A stretch of DNA of 64,000 nt, from assembly GCA_009746045.1 (NCBI GenBank), contig RPFO01000080.1:5795339-5859338 (forward strand). The letters are read 5' to 3'. The stretch comes from Mesostigma viride (Eukaryota > Streptophyta > Mesostigmatophyceae > Mesostigmatales > Mesostigmataceae). How positions within the stretch are numbered: the stretch's first letter is position 1; each line of letters starts with the position of its first letter. The position numbers and the translations under genes were made by a program. The notes beneath the pieces were generated by a model. The model saw nothing but the letters and a program-made list of their open reading frames with translations, was not told the origin of the DNA and did no database searches. Below are positions 25,378-36,172 of this stretch, one piece after another.

Positions 25378-25493
25378 CATTAATTAATTAATTAATTAGA
25401 CTCGTGCTCCCGTTGGGGAGTCACGGATGGATGGATGGATGGATGGATGGATGGGTGCAAACAGTCCTACCGGTCTAAGCTAGCTACATCAAC
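25378..25493 (-). mobile_element. LINE-A 3' end fragment
   Basis: AATTAATT tail, stem-loop ccc-CAAC-ggg, (atcc)n tract and the accggtagga segment, read on the minus strand. The same copy resumes at 25799 after an inserted SINE-like element. Confidence 0.75.
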
Positions 25494-25798
25494 TGGTATT
25501 TCCTCGTAAATGGTGGGAGAGCGATCGCAGCAATGGTGCTCACCACTAGACACTCCCGGCCAGTTAGGCTCGAAACACACGCCCTGATCAAGCATGCTGT
25601 TTCCGGCCCCACCGTCTAGGTCATCTAGTCGCTCTACATGTAAGCCAGCCATAATTTCAATGCACAAGGATACACATTTCCATCACCATTCATCTTCATC
25701 ATCCTGAACGACTCGAACACGCGGACAAGATAACGGCAGGCTCGAGCTACCATGGTCCGGATTCTCCCGATTTCTGGCCTGCGCTGGTTGTCTCCTTG
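25494..25798 (+). mobile_element. SINE-like element, longest copy, with 8-bp target duplication
   Basis: About 305 bp inserted in LINE-A sequence and flanked by ACATCAAC on both sides (25486-25493 and 25799-25806). It ends gcgctggttgtctccttg with no poly(A) tail. The 5' part (tggtgggagagcg, then ggctcgaaac) could be a degenerate Pol III A/B box pair, but I could not fold a tRNA. Confidence 0.6.
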
Positions 25799-25945
25799 AC
25801 ATCAACTACCTACAACATCTATCTAAAGCCATCAACATCAACGCTACCCTAGGGGAGCTGTCTGGCGTGTCTCCAGCGGGTTTGCACACGCGGGCGCTTC
25901 CCCACGGGGGGGGGCTCGTTGTCCTCTATGACCTGGGCCCACTTA
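25799..25945 (-). mobile_element. LINE-A 3' fragment (continuation of 25378-25493)
   Basis: Contains the cccctagggtagc 3' untranslated segment and the last codons of ORF2 (tgggcccag..ataga..gagcccccc on the minus strand). It is cut at 25945 by the tail of the next LINE-A copy. Confidence 0.7.
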
Positions 25946-26185
25946 ATTAAAAAAAAGACTCGTGCTCCCGTTGGGGAGTCACGGAGCATTAACCCCGATG
26001 GATGGATGGATGGATGGATGGATGGATGGATGGATGGATGGATGGATGGATGGATGGATGGATGGATGGATGGATGGATGGATGGATGGATGGATGGATG
26101 GATGGATGGATGGATGGATGGATGGATGGATGGATGGATGGATGGATGGATGGATGGATGGATGGATGGATGGATGGATGGATTA
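25946..26185 (-). mobile_element. LINE-A terminal fragment with long (GGAT)n
   Basis: Tail, terminal stem-loop and an expanded (GGAT)n tract of about 46 units (25999-26182) that belongs to the LINE 3' untranslated region. The full-length copy at 26186 is joined to the far end of this tract. Confidence 0.8.
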
Positions 26186-26373
26186 ATTAATTAATTAATT
26201 AATTAGACTCGTGCTCCCGTTGGGGAGTCACGGAGCATTAACCCCGATGGATGGATGGATGGGTGCACACATTCCTACCGGTCTAATCTATCTACATTGG
26301 CTACATACTACATCTATCTAACAACATTCTAACTACACATCTATCTAGGCAGCCGCACGCTGCCCTAGGGGAG

Positions 26374-29300
26374 CTATCTAGCGTGCCTCCCGTGGGATTG
26401 CACACGCGGGCGCTTCCCCACTGGGGGGGGCTCGTTGTCCTCTATGACCTGGGCCCACTTGGCCTTGTCCATCATCTTCTTCCAAATCACGGAGAGGCCT
26501 AGGCCCCCCATGTCCTCTACTAGCTGTTCTTTGAAGGTGCGGGCCTTGCGGCGTCTAACATCACTGGGCCCAGCCCACGTCAGGAGGTGCCGGCCAGGCT
26601 GGGCTGGTCGCAGTCCTGCGGGGGGGCCACGTGAGGTGTCTACCTGGTTGGTGCGAGCTAGGTGCCCTACTAGCTGCAGGCGGCGTTGCTTAATTGTGCT
26701 GGTGATATAGGGCATGCCCTGGTACAGGTCCTCATTGCGGACATGAGCAGCATATCCTACTCTGAAAATGGAACGCAGCATGCTGGTGACCGCGCCGTCC
26801 AGCTTGCGGGCCAGGTCGGCGGTGAGGGTCCACGTCTCGGCGCCATACGTGAGAACAGGAAGGACGAGGACCTTGAACAGGTCCTGTTTCTCGATCTTGC
26901 CCAGGGGCTTGCGCCATAGGGCCCGGTACTGGCGTAAAGCGTGCCAGGCGAGGGAGATGCGGTGGTCCACATCACCTCGCAGCTAGGGAGCAGGCTGCCC
27001 AGCAGCTTAACGCGGTCCCGATACAGGACTCGAGAGCCGTCTAGGAGATAGAGGGGCGGCGCTGAGGTGGTGAGCCCAACCGCCAGGGCCTCTGTCTTCT
27101 TGCTGACCTCAAGCCCCACTGCACGGGCCTCGAGAGCCAGGCAGTCAAGCCATGTCTGCACGTGCTCAGTGTCCTCGAAGAGGGTGGTGTCGTCTGCGTA
27201 AATGATGTCTGCTAGCCGAATCTCCGTGTCCGCACCGCCATGCCAGAATTTGTTAGCAACCTGCACTCCTGGTTCCCTGCCCACGATGCGGGCAAATCGC
27301 TTGCGCGCCTGAATCATTACGTATTCGACAACAATAATGAACAGGTAGGGCGACAGCACGCAGCCCTGCCACACACCCTTCTGTAAAGGGCATGGGGGCG
27401 TGGTCCCGTAAGAAGTGCGCACCGAAGTGGTGGACCCTTCATACAGGTTGCGGATGACAGCAATCAGGGGGCGGGGGATCCGGAACAACTCGAGGATGTC
27501 CCAAAGCGCAGGCCAGAAAACCGAATCGAAGGCTTTGATGAAGTCCACCAGCACAAGGTGCAAAGGGGACTCACCAGGCTGAAGGCGTTGCAGTTCCTCC
27601 ACCAGTCGGCGAGTAGCGAAGAGCGCCTGTACTGTGTTGCGACCTGAACGGAAGCCGTGCTGAGTCTCGCTGAGGTGACCGTCCAGGGCCGTGCGCAGGC
27701 GGTTCAGGATGAGCCGCATAAGAAGCTTGAGGGGGGCACTTTGAATGCACACCCCTCTGTAGTTGCCGGGGTCGGCAGGCGACCCCTTGTTCTTGTACAG
27801 CATCGTGCGAAAACTGTGTTGCCAGGCCGCTGGAGGTGGTTGCGACGACAGCAGAAGGCGGTTGCAGATGTCCCGGAAGAGCAGCATAACACCTGTGTCC
27901 TCGAATTCGGCTGCAAGTTTTACAACTGCGGCCGGAATCTCGTCAGAGCCGGTGGCTGCGTCATAACGCAGGCGCTGGACCGCCTCCGTGACCTCGCGAG
28001 AGGTGAAAGGAGGCATGTCAGACGGGTCGCCAAGTGGGCCGACCAGCGGGGGGACTAGGTAGTCCGCCGCTGACCTAGGCGGGGCCGGGGGCCCTGCGGG
28101 GCCGGCCAGGGCGGCCGGGCGGGCGGCGGCGGCTGGGAGCAGGGGTGGGGGCGGCGCAGCTGTCCCCACGACCTCGGCCGTGGCCGTGGCCCAGGTACGA
28201 AGCCGCTTGGCTGGGGCGCCGGGGACGTCGTGGCGGTGGGGCCGGCCGAGGCCGTCCGGGTGCCCGAGGCGCTTGTACCAGAACCAGGCCCCCTTGCCGT
28301 CGTGCTTCTGCTGGCAGCTGCGCAGGTCCTTGACCATCTGCTGAGCATCTGCCTTCTCAGCCTGCTCGTAGGCGGCCCTCAGAGCTGCTTGCAGCCCAGG
28401 TTTGGCGATCGGATCTCTGTTGCGGCGGAGCATCTGCCTGGCGGCGACCACTGTCGGTGCGTGACGGTGGACAGCAAGCTGCCGACGCGGAGGCAAGGTG
28501 GGGAGGGTGCGGGCAGCCAGGCGATACTTGGCGGCGACACCACGGAGGATCACTGAAATATCCCCCGGCGGCGGAATGGCGTGTAACTGCTGTCGGCTGC
28601 CCCCGGCGTCGAATACGGCCAGGAAATCATCCCTGTGCGACATAGCGGCCTGCTCTTCTGCTGACATCTTGTCGGCATCCTTCAGCACAATCCGGAGCAC
28701 TTTCAGATCTGGCTGAGGTGCCAGCTGTCGCGACGGTTTCACCCCAGGAAACCGCAATCTGATGCGAGCGAGCACGAGACGATGATCAGATTCCACCGTG
28801 CTGACAGAATCTTGCAGGACGCGAGCATCGACAACTGAGGGGCGCTGAGCCCGACGTACGCAGACATAATCAAGGCACACCACCCGATCCGACGGCCCAA
28901 AAAAGGTGGCCAGCTGCTCAGCGGGGCGTGCGAAAGAAGCATTGCATGCAACCAGCGCAGATTCTGCCAGCAGATTCGCAAATAAAGGCGTGTTACCGTT
29001 GGCTGTCGTGTTGGTTGGGGAATACTGAGCGCCCCCAGTGCCAACTGGCAGCGTGGCGTTGGCGTCGAGCAGCATAACCAGGAAGTGCCGAGCTGGGATG
29101 TTGGCCTCCTCCTCCTTGAGGGCGTCGAAGAAGGCCTCACGTTCCGCCTGAGCTCGACCCGCATGTGGTGCATATCCCACGATAACGGTTAGCGTGTGGT
29201 GTGAATGGCCCTCAGTGGCCGAAAAAGTGGCCACTAGCACACGCGGGGACCGCAGCACGATGGACTGGAGCTGCTCTGATGCTGCCGGCGAGCACAAGAG

Positions 29301-29533
29301 GCCCACACCACCTTGGCCCGGCGCGTCGCCGCCACCATAGTGGAACCGCCAGCCTGCCGCAGGTCGTCGACCAGCAGACCGTTGACCGCGTGCTGAGGGT
29401 CAACGGTGCGTCGGTGCTCCTGGACTCCAAGAACAGCGATCTTGTTGTCGGCGCACAGGGCGATCAGCTCGTCGACGCGTTGGCGTGCTGGGGTGCCGCC
29501 GCTCGTAGAAGGATCTGCAGGGAGGGTGCGCAC
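26374..29533 (-). pseudogene. LINE-A ORF2: AP-endonuclease and reverse transcriptase, frameshifted
   Basis: N-terminal APE-type endonuclease: VLGVQEHRR, VIVGYAPHAG, LVMLLDANATLP, then STVESDHRLVLARI. Reverse transcriptase motifs follow: YRGVCIQSAPLKLLMRLILN, QHGFRSGRNT, LVDFIKAFDSV, GVWQGCVLSPYLF, and the catalytic IIYADDTTLFED. The C-terminal region has VLTYGAETWTLT and RLQLVGHLART. It makes and pastes DNA copies of its RNA by target-primed reverse transcription. There are at least two frameshifts: near 29300, and near 26970, where ccacatcacctcg lacks one C that the copy at 34201 keeps (ccacatccacctcg). The protein is therefore not made intact from this copy. Confidence 0.9.
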
Positions 29534-29575
29534 GTTAAAACTTGCAATACCAAGAATGGGCCGTTGCCCTATTAG

Positions 29576-29662
29576 CGGGGGGGTGGGGGTGGGGGTGGGG
29601 GTGGAGAAGGGTAGTGCTGGAGGTGGGGGTGGGGGTGGGGGGGGGGGGGAGGGGGAGGGTGG
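29576..29662. repeat. (GGGGGT)n tract between LINE ORF1 and ORF2
   Basis: G-rich on the plus strand, C-rich in the LINE sense strand. It lies in the inter-ORF spacer. Confidence 0.85.
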
Positions 29663-29948
29663 CGATTGGGGTTAATGCTTGTCAACGCATGGAGGCTTTC
29701 TTTCAGGACGGATATGCGTCGTCTCCGTCCTGGCTGGGGTCGCCGGCGTGTCGACTGGGCCTCATCCCGCTCAAGGCGGGCTAGGAGGCGTGTAAGGCTG
29801 GTAAATTGGCGGGAAGGTTGACCGTGGCGTGCCTGGCGACCTTGCATCCTGATCATGCTCGCACGGTGCGACATGAGGATGGAAAGGGGCTTGTTTATAA
29901 AGGCTGTGCCCAAAGCCTATTGTACCGCGAGGCCGCGAGGGTGTGCCC

Positions 29949-31292
29949 TTACCGGGCGCCATCCATACCCGGGACGTGCGTAGACGATGATGACGCAGCT
30001 GGGGCGGGCCTGGTACGGCCCGACTTGTGCCGCTTGTTAGGAGCCTGCGCCTCCGTGCGCTGGCCGTTGATGAATAGCACGGGGGTGTCGTGGACGAGGC
30101 GGACGTAGACCTTCTGGCCTCCTTCCTGGCCTTGATCGCCACGTCGCTGCCCAGCAGACCATTCTTGATGACTAGCTGGGCCGGTGAGAGGAGGTCGTCG
30201 AGGCTCGGCGCGTTCTTCCCGCCTAGGAGCTTGCGGGCCTGGAGTACCTTCACCTTGCTGGCCACATTCGCAAAGGTCACCCGGATGGGGCCAGGCTGGC
30301 CCGCCATCCAGGCTGCCGACTCAATGCGGATGCGTTCGTTGCCCAGTTGCAGCCTGCCCACGATGAGGCTGTGGTACAGGCGTTGCGCTAGCATCAGGTC
30401 CGTTTCAGGCTGCTGTGCGACCTGGAAATACCGGACCACTATACTGCGTGAGCGCAGGTCCTCCTCGATAGCAGTCTTGTGGGCTGCAGCCCCCCTGCGT
30501 GCTGCATCTTCCATCAGGTTGGCAATGTCCGTCTGTTTTACCACGTTAGCATAGCTGGTGGGTGCGGGGGCGGCTTGCTGGGGAGGTGTGGCCAGGGCGG
30601 CCTTGACCTCGGCAATGCTGGATTGGAGCGCAGCAGTGTCTTGACGGATAGCGGTGGACAAGGTGCCGAGTTGGGCAGCCATGTCTGCGACTTTCTTATT
30701 GAGCTTGTGCAGGTCTGCTTCCGGGGAGCATCAGGGGTGTTGGCGGTGCCGTGCTCGGCTTCCTCGAAAGCGGCAAAGAGTGCCCGGAGGCAGGGGGCCT
30801 GCGCGTGGCTCAGGAAAACAGAAAGTCGAAGCTCTGGCTCTTCCATGTCGGCAAGCTCGTCCACTGAAATGGTCTCGCCAAGCGTGCTAGGAAAATAGAT
30901 CGGAGTTTTGTTGTCGTTCATGAGGTGCAGGATAGCCCGCGCCTCTCGGCGGTAAGCGAAAAGAACCGGTGCTCGGCAACAACCTTGCCAGGCAGGAAGT
31001 CCGCTGGGTCAAACTCAGCGTCGGCGATGGCGTCGTCGTCGTCGTCGTCAAGGGGGTCGGTCTCACGGGAAACCTCGCTGGAAGAAGGAGCCGCAGGCGG
31101 AGGGATCTGGCTGTCCATCTCGTCGACGGGGCAGGGGCAATGCCGCTTAGACGAAACGTTAATGGCGGCATCAGCAGACGATGGCTGGGTCGCAATGGTG
31201 TCCACAGCGTCGACTAGTTGCGTGATGGTATGAGGCGCTGAATCCCCCCCATCGGCGGGGGAGTGGGAGGCGGCTGAAGGTGAATCCGCCAT
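29949..31292 (-). pseudogene. LINE-A ORF1 (nucleic-acid-binding protein), frameshifted
   Basis: Starts MADSPSAASHSPADGGDSAP at 31292. Coding text then passes through four frame segments: to about 30940; about 30930-30720 (GETISVDELADMEEPELRL); 30682-30115 (ANVVKQTDIANLMEDAARRG, RIRIESAAWMAGQPGPIRVT, KVLQARKLLGG); and 30115-29949 (KVYVRLVHDTPVLFING, stop TAA). The third and fourth segments look like the RRM/C-terminal domain of L1-type ORF1 proteins, which bind the element RNA. The N-terminal part is acidic and possibly coiled coil. At least three frameshifts break it. Confidence 0.75.
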
Positions 31293-31497
31293 GGCTACTT
31301 TCCGGAAAATACGATCCCTGCCTGCGCTGCGTTTTATGATATTGCGCTAAATCTTGGGCGATGGCGGCTGAAAATTATATCATCGTGTTCGTCATCAAAA
31401 GACGCTTCTACTGCAATTCACCCGACCAAATTTCATGCCCGGATGTAAAAGTTATGAGCATTCTCGGCATCCATAGCTCGCCACACCGTGTTACCAT

Positions 31498-31577
31498 CCG
31501 ATGCATGGATGGATGGATGGATGGATGGATGGATGGATGGATATGGGTGCAAACAGTCCTACCGGTCTAAGTAAGTA
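31498..31577 (-). mobile_element. LINE-A 3' fragment
   Basis: (ggat)n followed by gggtgcaaacagtcctaccggtctaa, the LINE-A 3' untranslated signature, without stem-loop or tail. It abuts the 5' end of the near full-length copy. Confidence 0.6.
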
Positions 31578-31617
31578 AGTACTTGCGTGTCATGCGCAAA
31601 GGCATGCCACGGAATTG

Positions 31618-32570
31618 AATTGAATTGAATTGTAACATAACTCCGTTGGGAGTATATGTAGCACATAGCCCCTGAGAGGGGGGCATATGGCCTATCATAC
31701 ATCCTAAGCTACTTCCTGCAAGGGTGGGGATGTAAAGGACCCTTGCTCTAGGTGCACCAGGGCACTTGCATCCCCATGATCTTCAAGCTATGCCCAGCGA
31801 AGGGGGAGCCTGTCATGGGGGGGAAGATCAGCATAGCTATACAAAAAGCTAGGGCATGGCTTCTCAGCAGAGAGTGACTGACTCCCTGCATGGGCACTGC
31901 ATAATGAAATAAAGCTAGGCATCGTCTGGAGGGTGGCTCATCATAGGCACACATGTACATGACTAATAAAAAGGCTAGGCCTAAGCTGGTATAGTGCCTG
32001 TAGTGGGCGGGCATGTACAAGGCCACTGTCTAACTATTCTACACTACTGCTGTATTCCCCTAGGCTGGGGCTGGAGTTGCTGGGGCCGCGGTGGTCTAGG
32101 GGGTCGCTTGCCAGGGCTTGTGGCCGACGTAGATGGCCGCCCCCTTCCAGTACACCGGCTGGCCCGCCTTGGTCTGCCGGAGCTGGAGGTAGGTCGGCCA
32201 TAGCTCCCGTCGCCGTTGTTGCTGTGCCAGGGTCAAGTCGTCGTCCACGGTGAAGTGAGTATTCTCGAGCCGCTTGCGGCGTCTGAGGAACGAAATCTTG
32301 TCCGCTGGGCTATCAAAGATGAGAAGAAGCGGAGGCGCCCCTGCCTTACCCCGCGCGCGGGGGAGGCGGTGGGCGGTCAGCTTGATCTCACCAAGAAGGC
32401 CCATGCGTGCAAGGATTTTGCTCTCAAACGCACGTGCAAGCTTCTCGGAATTCTCACCTTCTTCCATGTCGAAGTTCTTGAGTATGGCGTTGAGGCTGCG
32501 CTTGGCGAGCTCGGCCTCCTCGCGGAGGTCACGGAGTACTAGGCCGGCCACGGAGTACTATGCTAATCTC
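31618..32570 (-). mobile_element. ORF1-only LINE-derived element
   Basis: The minus strand reads an ORF1-like coding region (32551-32096) directly followed by about 450 bp of 3' untranslated sequence. It ends in ctcc-CAAC-ggag and an (aattc)n tail (31615-31635). No ORF2 lies between. The second copy of its 3' part is at 13566-14040. Confidence 0.7.
32096..32551 (-). CDS. ORF1-like protein of non-autonomous LINE element
   Basis: 151 residues, intact. It has an alpha-helical basic N-terminus (LREEAELAKRSLNAILKNFD), then LTAHRLPRARGKAGAPPLLL and IFDSPADKISFLRRRKRLEN, which look like the RRM-type core of LINE ORF1 proteins. DDLTLAQQQRRRELWP and VYWKGAAIYVGHKPW follow at the C-terminus. The likely role is binding element RNA; the reverse transcriptase would have to come from another LINE. 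Start choice is uncertain because the element may be 5' truncated. Confidence 0.55.
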   Translation of the reverse strand: MAGLVLRDLREEAELAKRSLNAILKNFDMEEGENSEKLARAFESKILARMGLLGEIKLTAHRLPRARGKAGAPPLLLIFDSPADKISFLRRRKRLENTHFTVDDDLTLAQQQRRRELWPTYLQLRQTKAGQPVYWKGAAIYVGHKPWQATP

Positions 32571-32694
32571 ATTAGAAAAATAATTACACAAAAGTTTAAA
32601 CAAATATCGTCTGCATCATCCCCCAACCGTTAAGCACTAGATGGGGATGTAATCCTCATCCGAGCTGTACTCTACTGTAATGTCCGAGCTGTCC

Positions 32695-33412
32695 TCTACC
32701 GGTCTAATCTATGTATATCAGCTACCTACAACCTCTATCTAACAGCATTACTACCACGTCTATCTAAACAGCATCACGCTGCCCTAGGGGAGCTGTCTGG
32801 CATGCCTCCGGTGGGTTTGCACACGCGGGCGCTTCCCCACAGGGGGGGGCTCGTTGTCCTCTATCAAGGAGACAACCAGCGCTCTATGACCTGGGCCCAC
32901 TTGGCCTTGTCCATCATCTTCTTCCAAATCACGGAGAGGCCTAGGCCCCCCATGTCCTCTACTAGCTGTTCTTTGAAGGTGTGGGCCTTGCGGCGTCTAA
33001 CATCAGGGGCCGCCCGGCCCACGTCAGGAGGTGCCGGCCAGGCTGAGTTGGTCGCAGTCAGGACTGCGGGGGGGCCACGTGAGGTGTCTACCTGGTTGGC
33101 GGTGCGAGCTAGGTGCCCTACTAGCTGCAGGCGCCGCTGCTTAATGGTGCTGGTGATATATGGCATGCCCTGGTACAGGTCCTCATTGCGGACATGAGCA
33201 GCATATCCTACTCTGAAAATGGAACGCAGCATGTTGGTGACCGCGCCGTCCAGCTTGCGGGCCAGGTCGGCGGTGATCCGGGTCCACGTCTCGGCCCCAT
33301 ACGTGAGAACAGGAAGGACGAGATACTTGAACAGGTCCTGTTTCTCGATCTTGCCCAGGGGCTTGCGCCACAGGGCCCGGTACTGGCGTAAAGCGTGCCA
33401 GGCGAGGGAGAT
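32695..33412 (-). mobile_element. LINE-A copy, 5' truncated, with 17-bp SINE insertion
   Basis: Contains the 3' untranslated region and the C-terminal ~170 codons of ORF2 (VRNEDLYQGMPYITSTIKQR, GHLART). It is cut at 33412 by the tail of the next copy. A 17-bp piece of the SINE-like 3' end at 32865-32881 is flanked by CTCTAT direct repeats. Confidence 0.8.
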
Positions 33413-34657
33413 TAATTAATTAATTAATTAGACTCGTGCTCCCGTTGGGGAGTCACGGAGCATTAACCCCGATGGATGGATGGATGGGTGCACACATTCC
33501 TACCGGTCTAATCTATCTACATTGGCTACATACTACATCTATCTAACAACATTCTAACTACCACATCTATCTAGGCAGCAGCACGCTGCCCTAGGGGAGC
33601 TATCTAGCGTGCCTCCCGTGGGATTGCACACGTGGGCGCTTCCCCACTGGGGGGGGCTCGTTGTCCTCTATGACCTGGGCCCACTTGGCCTTGTCCATCA
33701 TCTTCTTCCAAATCACGGAGAGGCCTAGGCCCCCCATGTCCTCGACGAGCTGTTCTTTGAAGGTGCGGGCCTTGCGGCGTCTAACATCACAGGGCCCAGC
33801 CCACGTCAGGAGGTGCCGGCCAGGCTGGGCTGGTCGCAGTCCTGCGGGGGGGCCACGTGAGGTGTCTACCTGGTTGGCGGTGCGAGCTAGGTGCCCTACT
33901 AGCTGCAGGCGGCGTTGCTTAATTGTGCTGGTGATATAGGGCATGCCCTGGTACAGGTCCTCATTGCGGACATGAGCAGCATATCCTACTCTGAAAATGG
34001 AACGCAGCATGCTGGTGACCGCGCCGTCCAGCTTGCGGGCCAGGTCGGCGGTGAGGGTCCACGTCTCGGCGCCATACGTGAGAACAGGAAGGACGAGGAC
34101 CTTGAACAGGTCCTGTTTCTCGATCTTGCCCAGGGGCTTGCGCCATAGGGCCCGGTACTGGCGTAAAGCGTGCCAGGCGAGGGAGATGCGGTGGTCCACA
34201 TCCACCTCGCAGCTAGGGAGCAGGCTGCCCAGCAGCTTAACGCGGTCCCGATACAGGACTCGAGAGCCATCTAGGAGATAGAGGGGCGGCGCTGAGGTGG
34301 TGAGCCCAACCGCCAGGGCCTCTGTCTTCTTGCTGACCTCAAGCCCCACTGCACGGGCCTCGAGAGCCAGGCAGTCAAGCCATGTCTGCAGGTGCTCAGT
34401 GTCCTCAAAGAGGGTGGTGTCGTCTGCGTAAATGATGTCTGCTAGCCGAATCTCCGTGTCCGCACCGCCATGCCAGAATTTGTTAGCAACCTGCACTCCT
34501 GGTTCCCTGCCCACGATGCGGGCAAATCGCTTGCGCGCCTGCTGAATCATTACGTATTCCACAACAATAATGAACAGGTAGGGCGACAGCACGCAGCCCT
34601 GCCACACACCCTTCTGTAAAGGGCATGGGGGCGTGGTCCCGTAAGAAGTGCGCACCG
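33413..34657 (-). mobile_element. LINE-A copy, 5' truncated
   Basis: Tail (AATT)n, stem-loop, (ggat)n, 3' untranslated region and ORF2 from the reverse transcriptase GVWQGC motif onward. It is truncated at 34657, where it meets unrelated LINE sequence. Confidence 0.85.
33600..34655 (-). pseudogene. LINE-A ORF2 C-terminal part (reverse transcriptase), open but truncated
   Basis: 351 codons open without frameshift: GVWQGCVLSPYLFIIVVEYV, IIYADDTTLFED, CEVDVDHRISLAWHALRQ, LTYGAETWTLT, QRRLQLVGHLART, ending KRPRVQSHGRHAR. It lacks the endonuclease and fingers, so it is a 5'-truncated insertion. It supplies the reference for the frameshift at 26970 in the longer copy. Confidence 0.85.
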
Positions 34658-35098
34658 AATGGATGAGTGCGCGAGGGAGATGCGATGGTCCACATCAACC
34701 TCGCAGCTGGGGAGCAGGCTGCCCACGTGAGGTGTATACCTGCCGGGTTGGTGCGAGCGAGGTGCCCTACGAGCTGCAGGCGCCGCTGCTTTATGGTGCT
34801 GGTGATATATGGCATGCCAAGGTACAGGCCATTCCTAGAAAGATGGGTAAACATGCCATGACCTATATACACTGCATCCCCTCTCTCTCCCTTCTTTGGA
34901 CTGCCATGCAGGACAAGACGCGATGGCAGAAGATTGTCAAGGCTCACACGCCAGCCCCTGTGGGCAAGCCGCCTCCCCCCAGGAGGAGGAGTCATTTTGA
35001 TGCGTAGCGTAGATAGGCTTTTCTAGACTAGATAGCTTAGAATTAGGTTAGTTCGATTACGCGGCTTCCTCCACTCCACCCATCCATCCTGGAATATT
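34658..35098 (+). mobile_element. chimeric LINE fragments; LINE-B ORF2 end on plus strand
   Basis: 34660-34840 resembles LINE-A/B ORF2 sequence in minus orientation but is rearranged. 34851-35007 on the plus strand reads KMGKHAMTYIHCIPSLSLLW and PAPVGKPPPPRRRSHFDA before a stop, matching the LINE-B C-terminus (VGKPPPPKRRRRFDE). The 3' untranslated part ends near 35090, facing the tail of the next copy. Confidence 0.55.
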
Positions 35099-36172
35099 AA
35101 AAAATTAAATTAAATTATAACATGCCTCCGTTGGGAAATCATGTAGCACATATTCCTTGATGGGTGGTGGAGTGGAGAGAGCCGCGTAATCGGACTAACC
35201 TAACGCTAATCTAGCTAGTCTAGAAAACTACCCTACTCATCAAAACGCCTCCTCCTCTTGGGGGGAGGTGGCTTGCCCACAGGGTCGGGCGTGCATGTGA
35301 GCCTTGACAATCTTCTGCCACCGCGTCTTGTTCTGCATGGCAGTCCAAAGAAGGGAGAGACGGAGTGGATGCGGTATTGAAACTGGGCTGGGACCAGTAG
35401 GTCATCCAGCAACATCTGGACATAGTTCGTGGCATGTTTCCCTACCCTTTTGGGAATGCCCTTGGGGCCAGGCCAGGTCAGAATGTGCCGCCCTGGCTGG
35501 CCAAGCCGCTTGGGGCCGGCCAGACCAAGGGCGGTGTCGACCTGGCTGGTGCGAGCAAGGTGTCCTACAAATGCTATCCTACGCTGTCTAATCTCGTCCG
35601 AAATACGAGGCATGCCCTGATACAAAGACTCGGATGACGGGCGCTTGGAAAACCCTACGTTCAGGACCTGTCGGAGCATCCTGTAAGCTGTGCCGTCTAG
35701 CCTAGATGCCAGTGTGGGTGTGAGTGTCCACGCCTCGGCGCCATACGTGAGCACCGTGAGGACGAGGACCTTGAAGAGCATGCGCTTGCGGTGCTCGCCC
35801 AGGCCTTTGGAGCGCCAGTAGGTGAGCGAACGGAGCCTAGCCCAGGCCAGGCCAATGCGGGTGTCCACATCGTCGGCGGTGTCAGGGAGCCAGCTCCCTA
35901 ACAGTTTGAAGCGATCGCGGAACGGGACCGTCGTCCCGTCGAGCAGGCGCGGCAGCGGCGGTGTACTGGAGGCCCCAATCACCATCGCCTCGACCACCTG
36001 CAATTTTGACACTAATCTCCAACCCCACCGCCCTCGCCTCCAGGCCCAGACAGTCCAGCCAGGTCTGAATGTGCTCGGGGCTCGCGATGAGGGTGGTGTC
36101 ATCCGCATAAATCAGGTCGGCCAGGCGGTAGCCAGGTTTAACCCCGCCGTGCTCTTTCTCGTTAAGGATCAT
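35099..36172 (-). mobile_element. LINE-B copy, 5' truncated
   Basis: Minus strand: reverse transcriptase C-terminal half, 3' untranslated region, stem-loop cc-CAAC-gg and an (aattt)n tail at about 35099-35112. Confidence 0.8.
35233..36172 (-). pseudogene. LINE-B ORF2 C-terminal part, one frameshift
   Basis: Reads LADLIYADDTTLIASPEHIQ (YADD catalytic motif). It shifts frame near 36010, then FKLLGSWLPDTADDVDTRIG, VLTYGAEAWTLT, RRIAFVGHLARTSQVDTALG and the stop after PPPPKRRRRFDE. It is clearly related to LINE-A but distinct along its length, so it is a separate family. Confidence 0.8.

Larger units (their letters stand above)
26186..31490 (-). mobile_element. near full-length LINE-A retrotransposon
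   Basis: Read on the minus strand from about 31490: 5' untranslated region, ORF1, a G/C-run spacer, ORF2, and a 3' untranslated region with (atcc)n. It ends in the stem-loop gactccc-CAAC-gggagcac and the tail (AATT)n at 26186-26206. Both ORFs carry frameshifts, so this copy is inactive. The 5' boundary is placed where another LINE-A 3' fragment begins (about 31500). Confidence 0.8.

Noticed and set aside
25999-26182. (GGAT)n as a telomeric or centromeric satellite
   Set aside because: The same tract occurs at the same place in every LINE-A 3' end, so it is an expanded part of that element.
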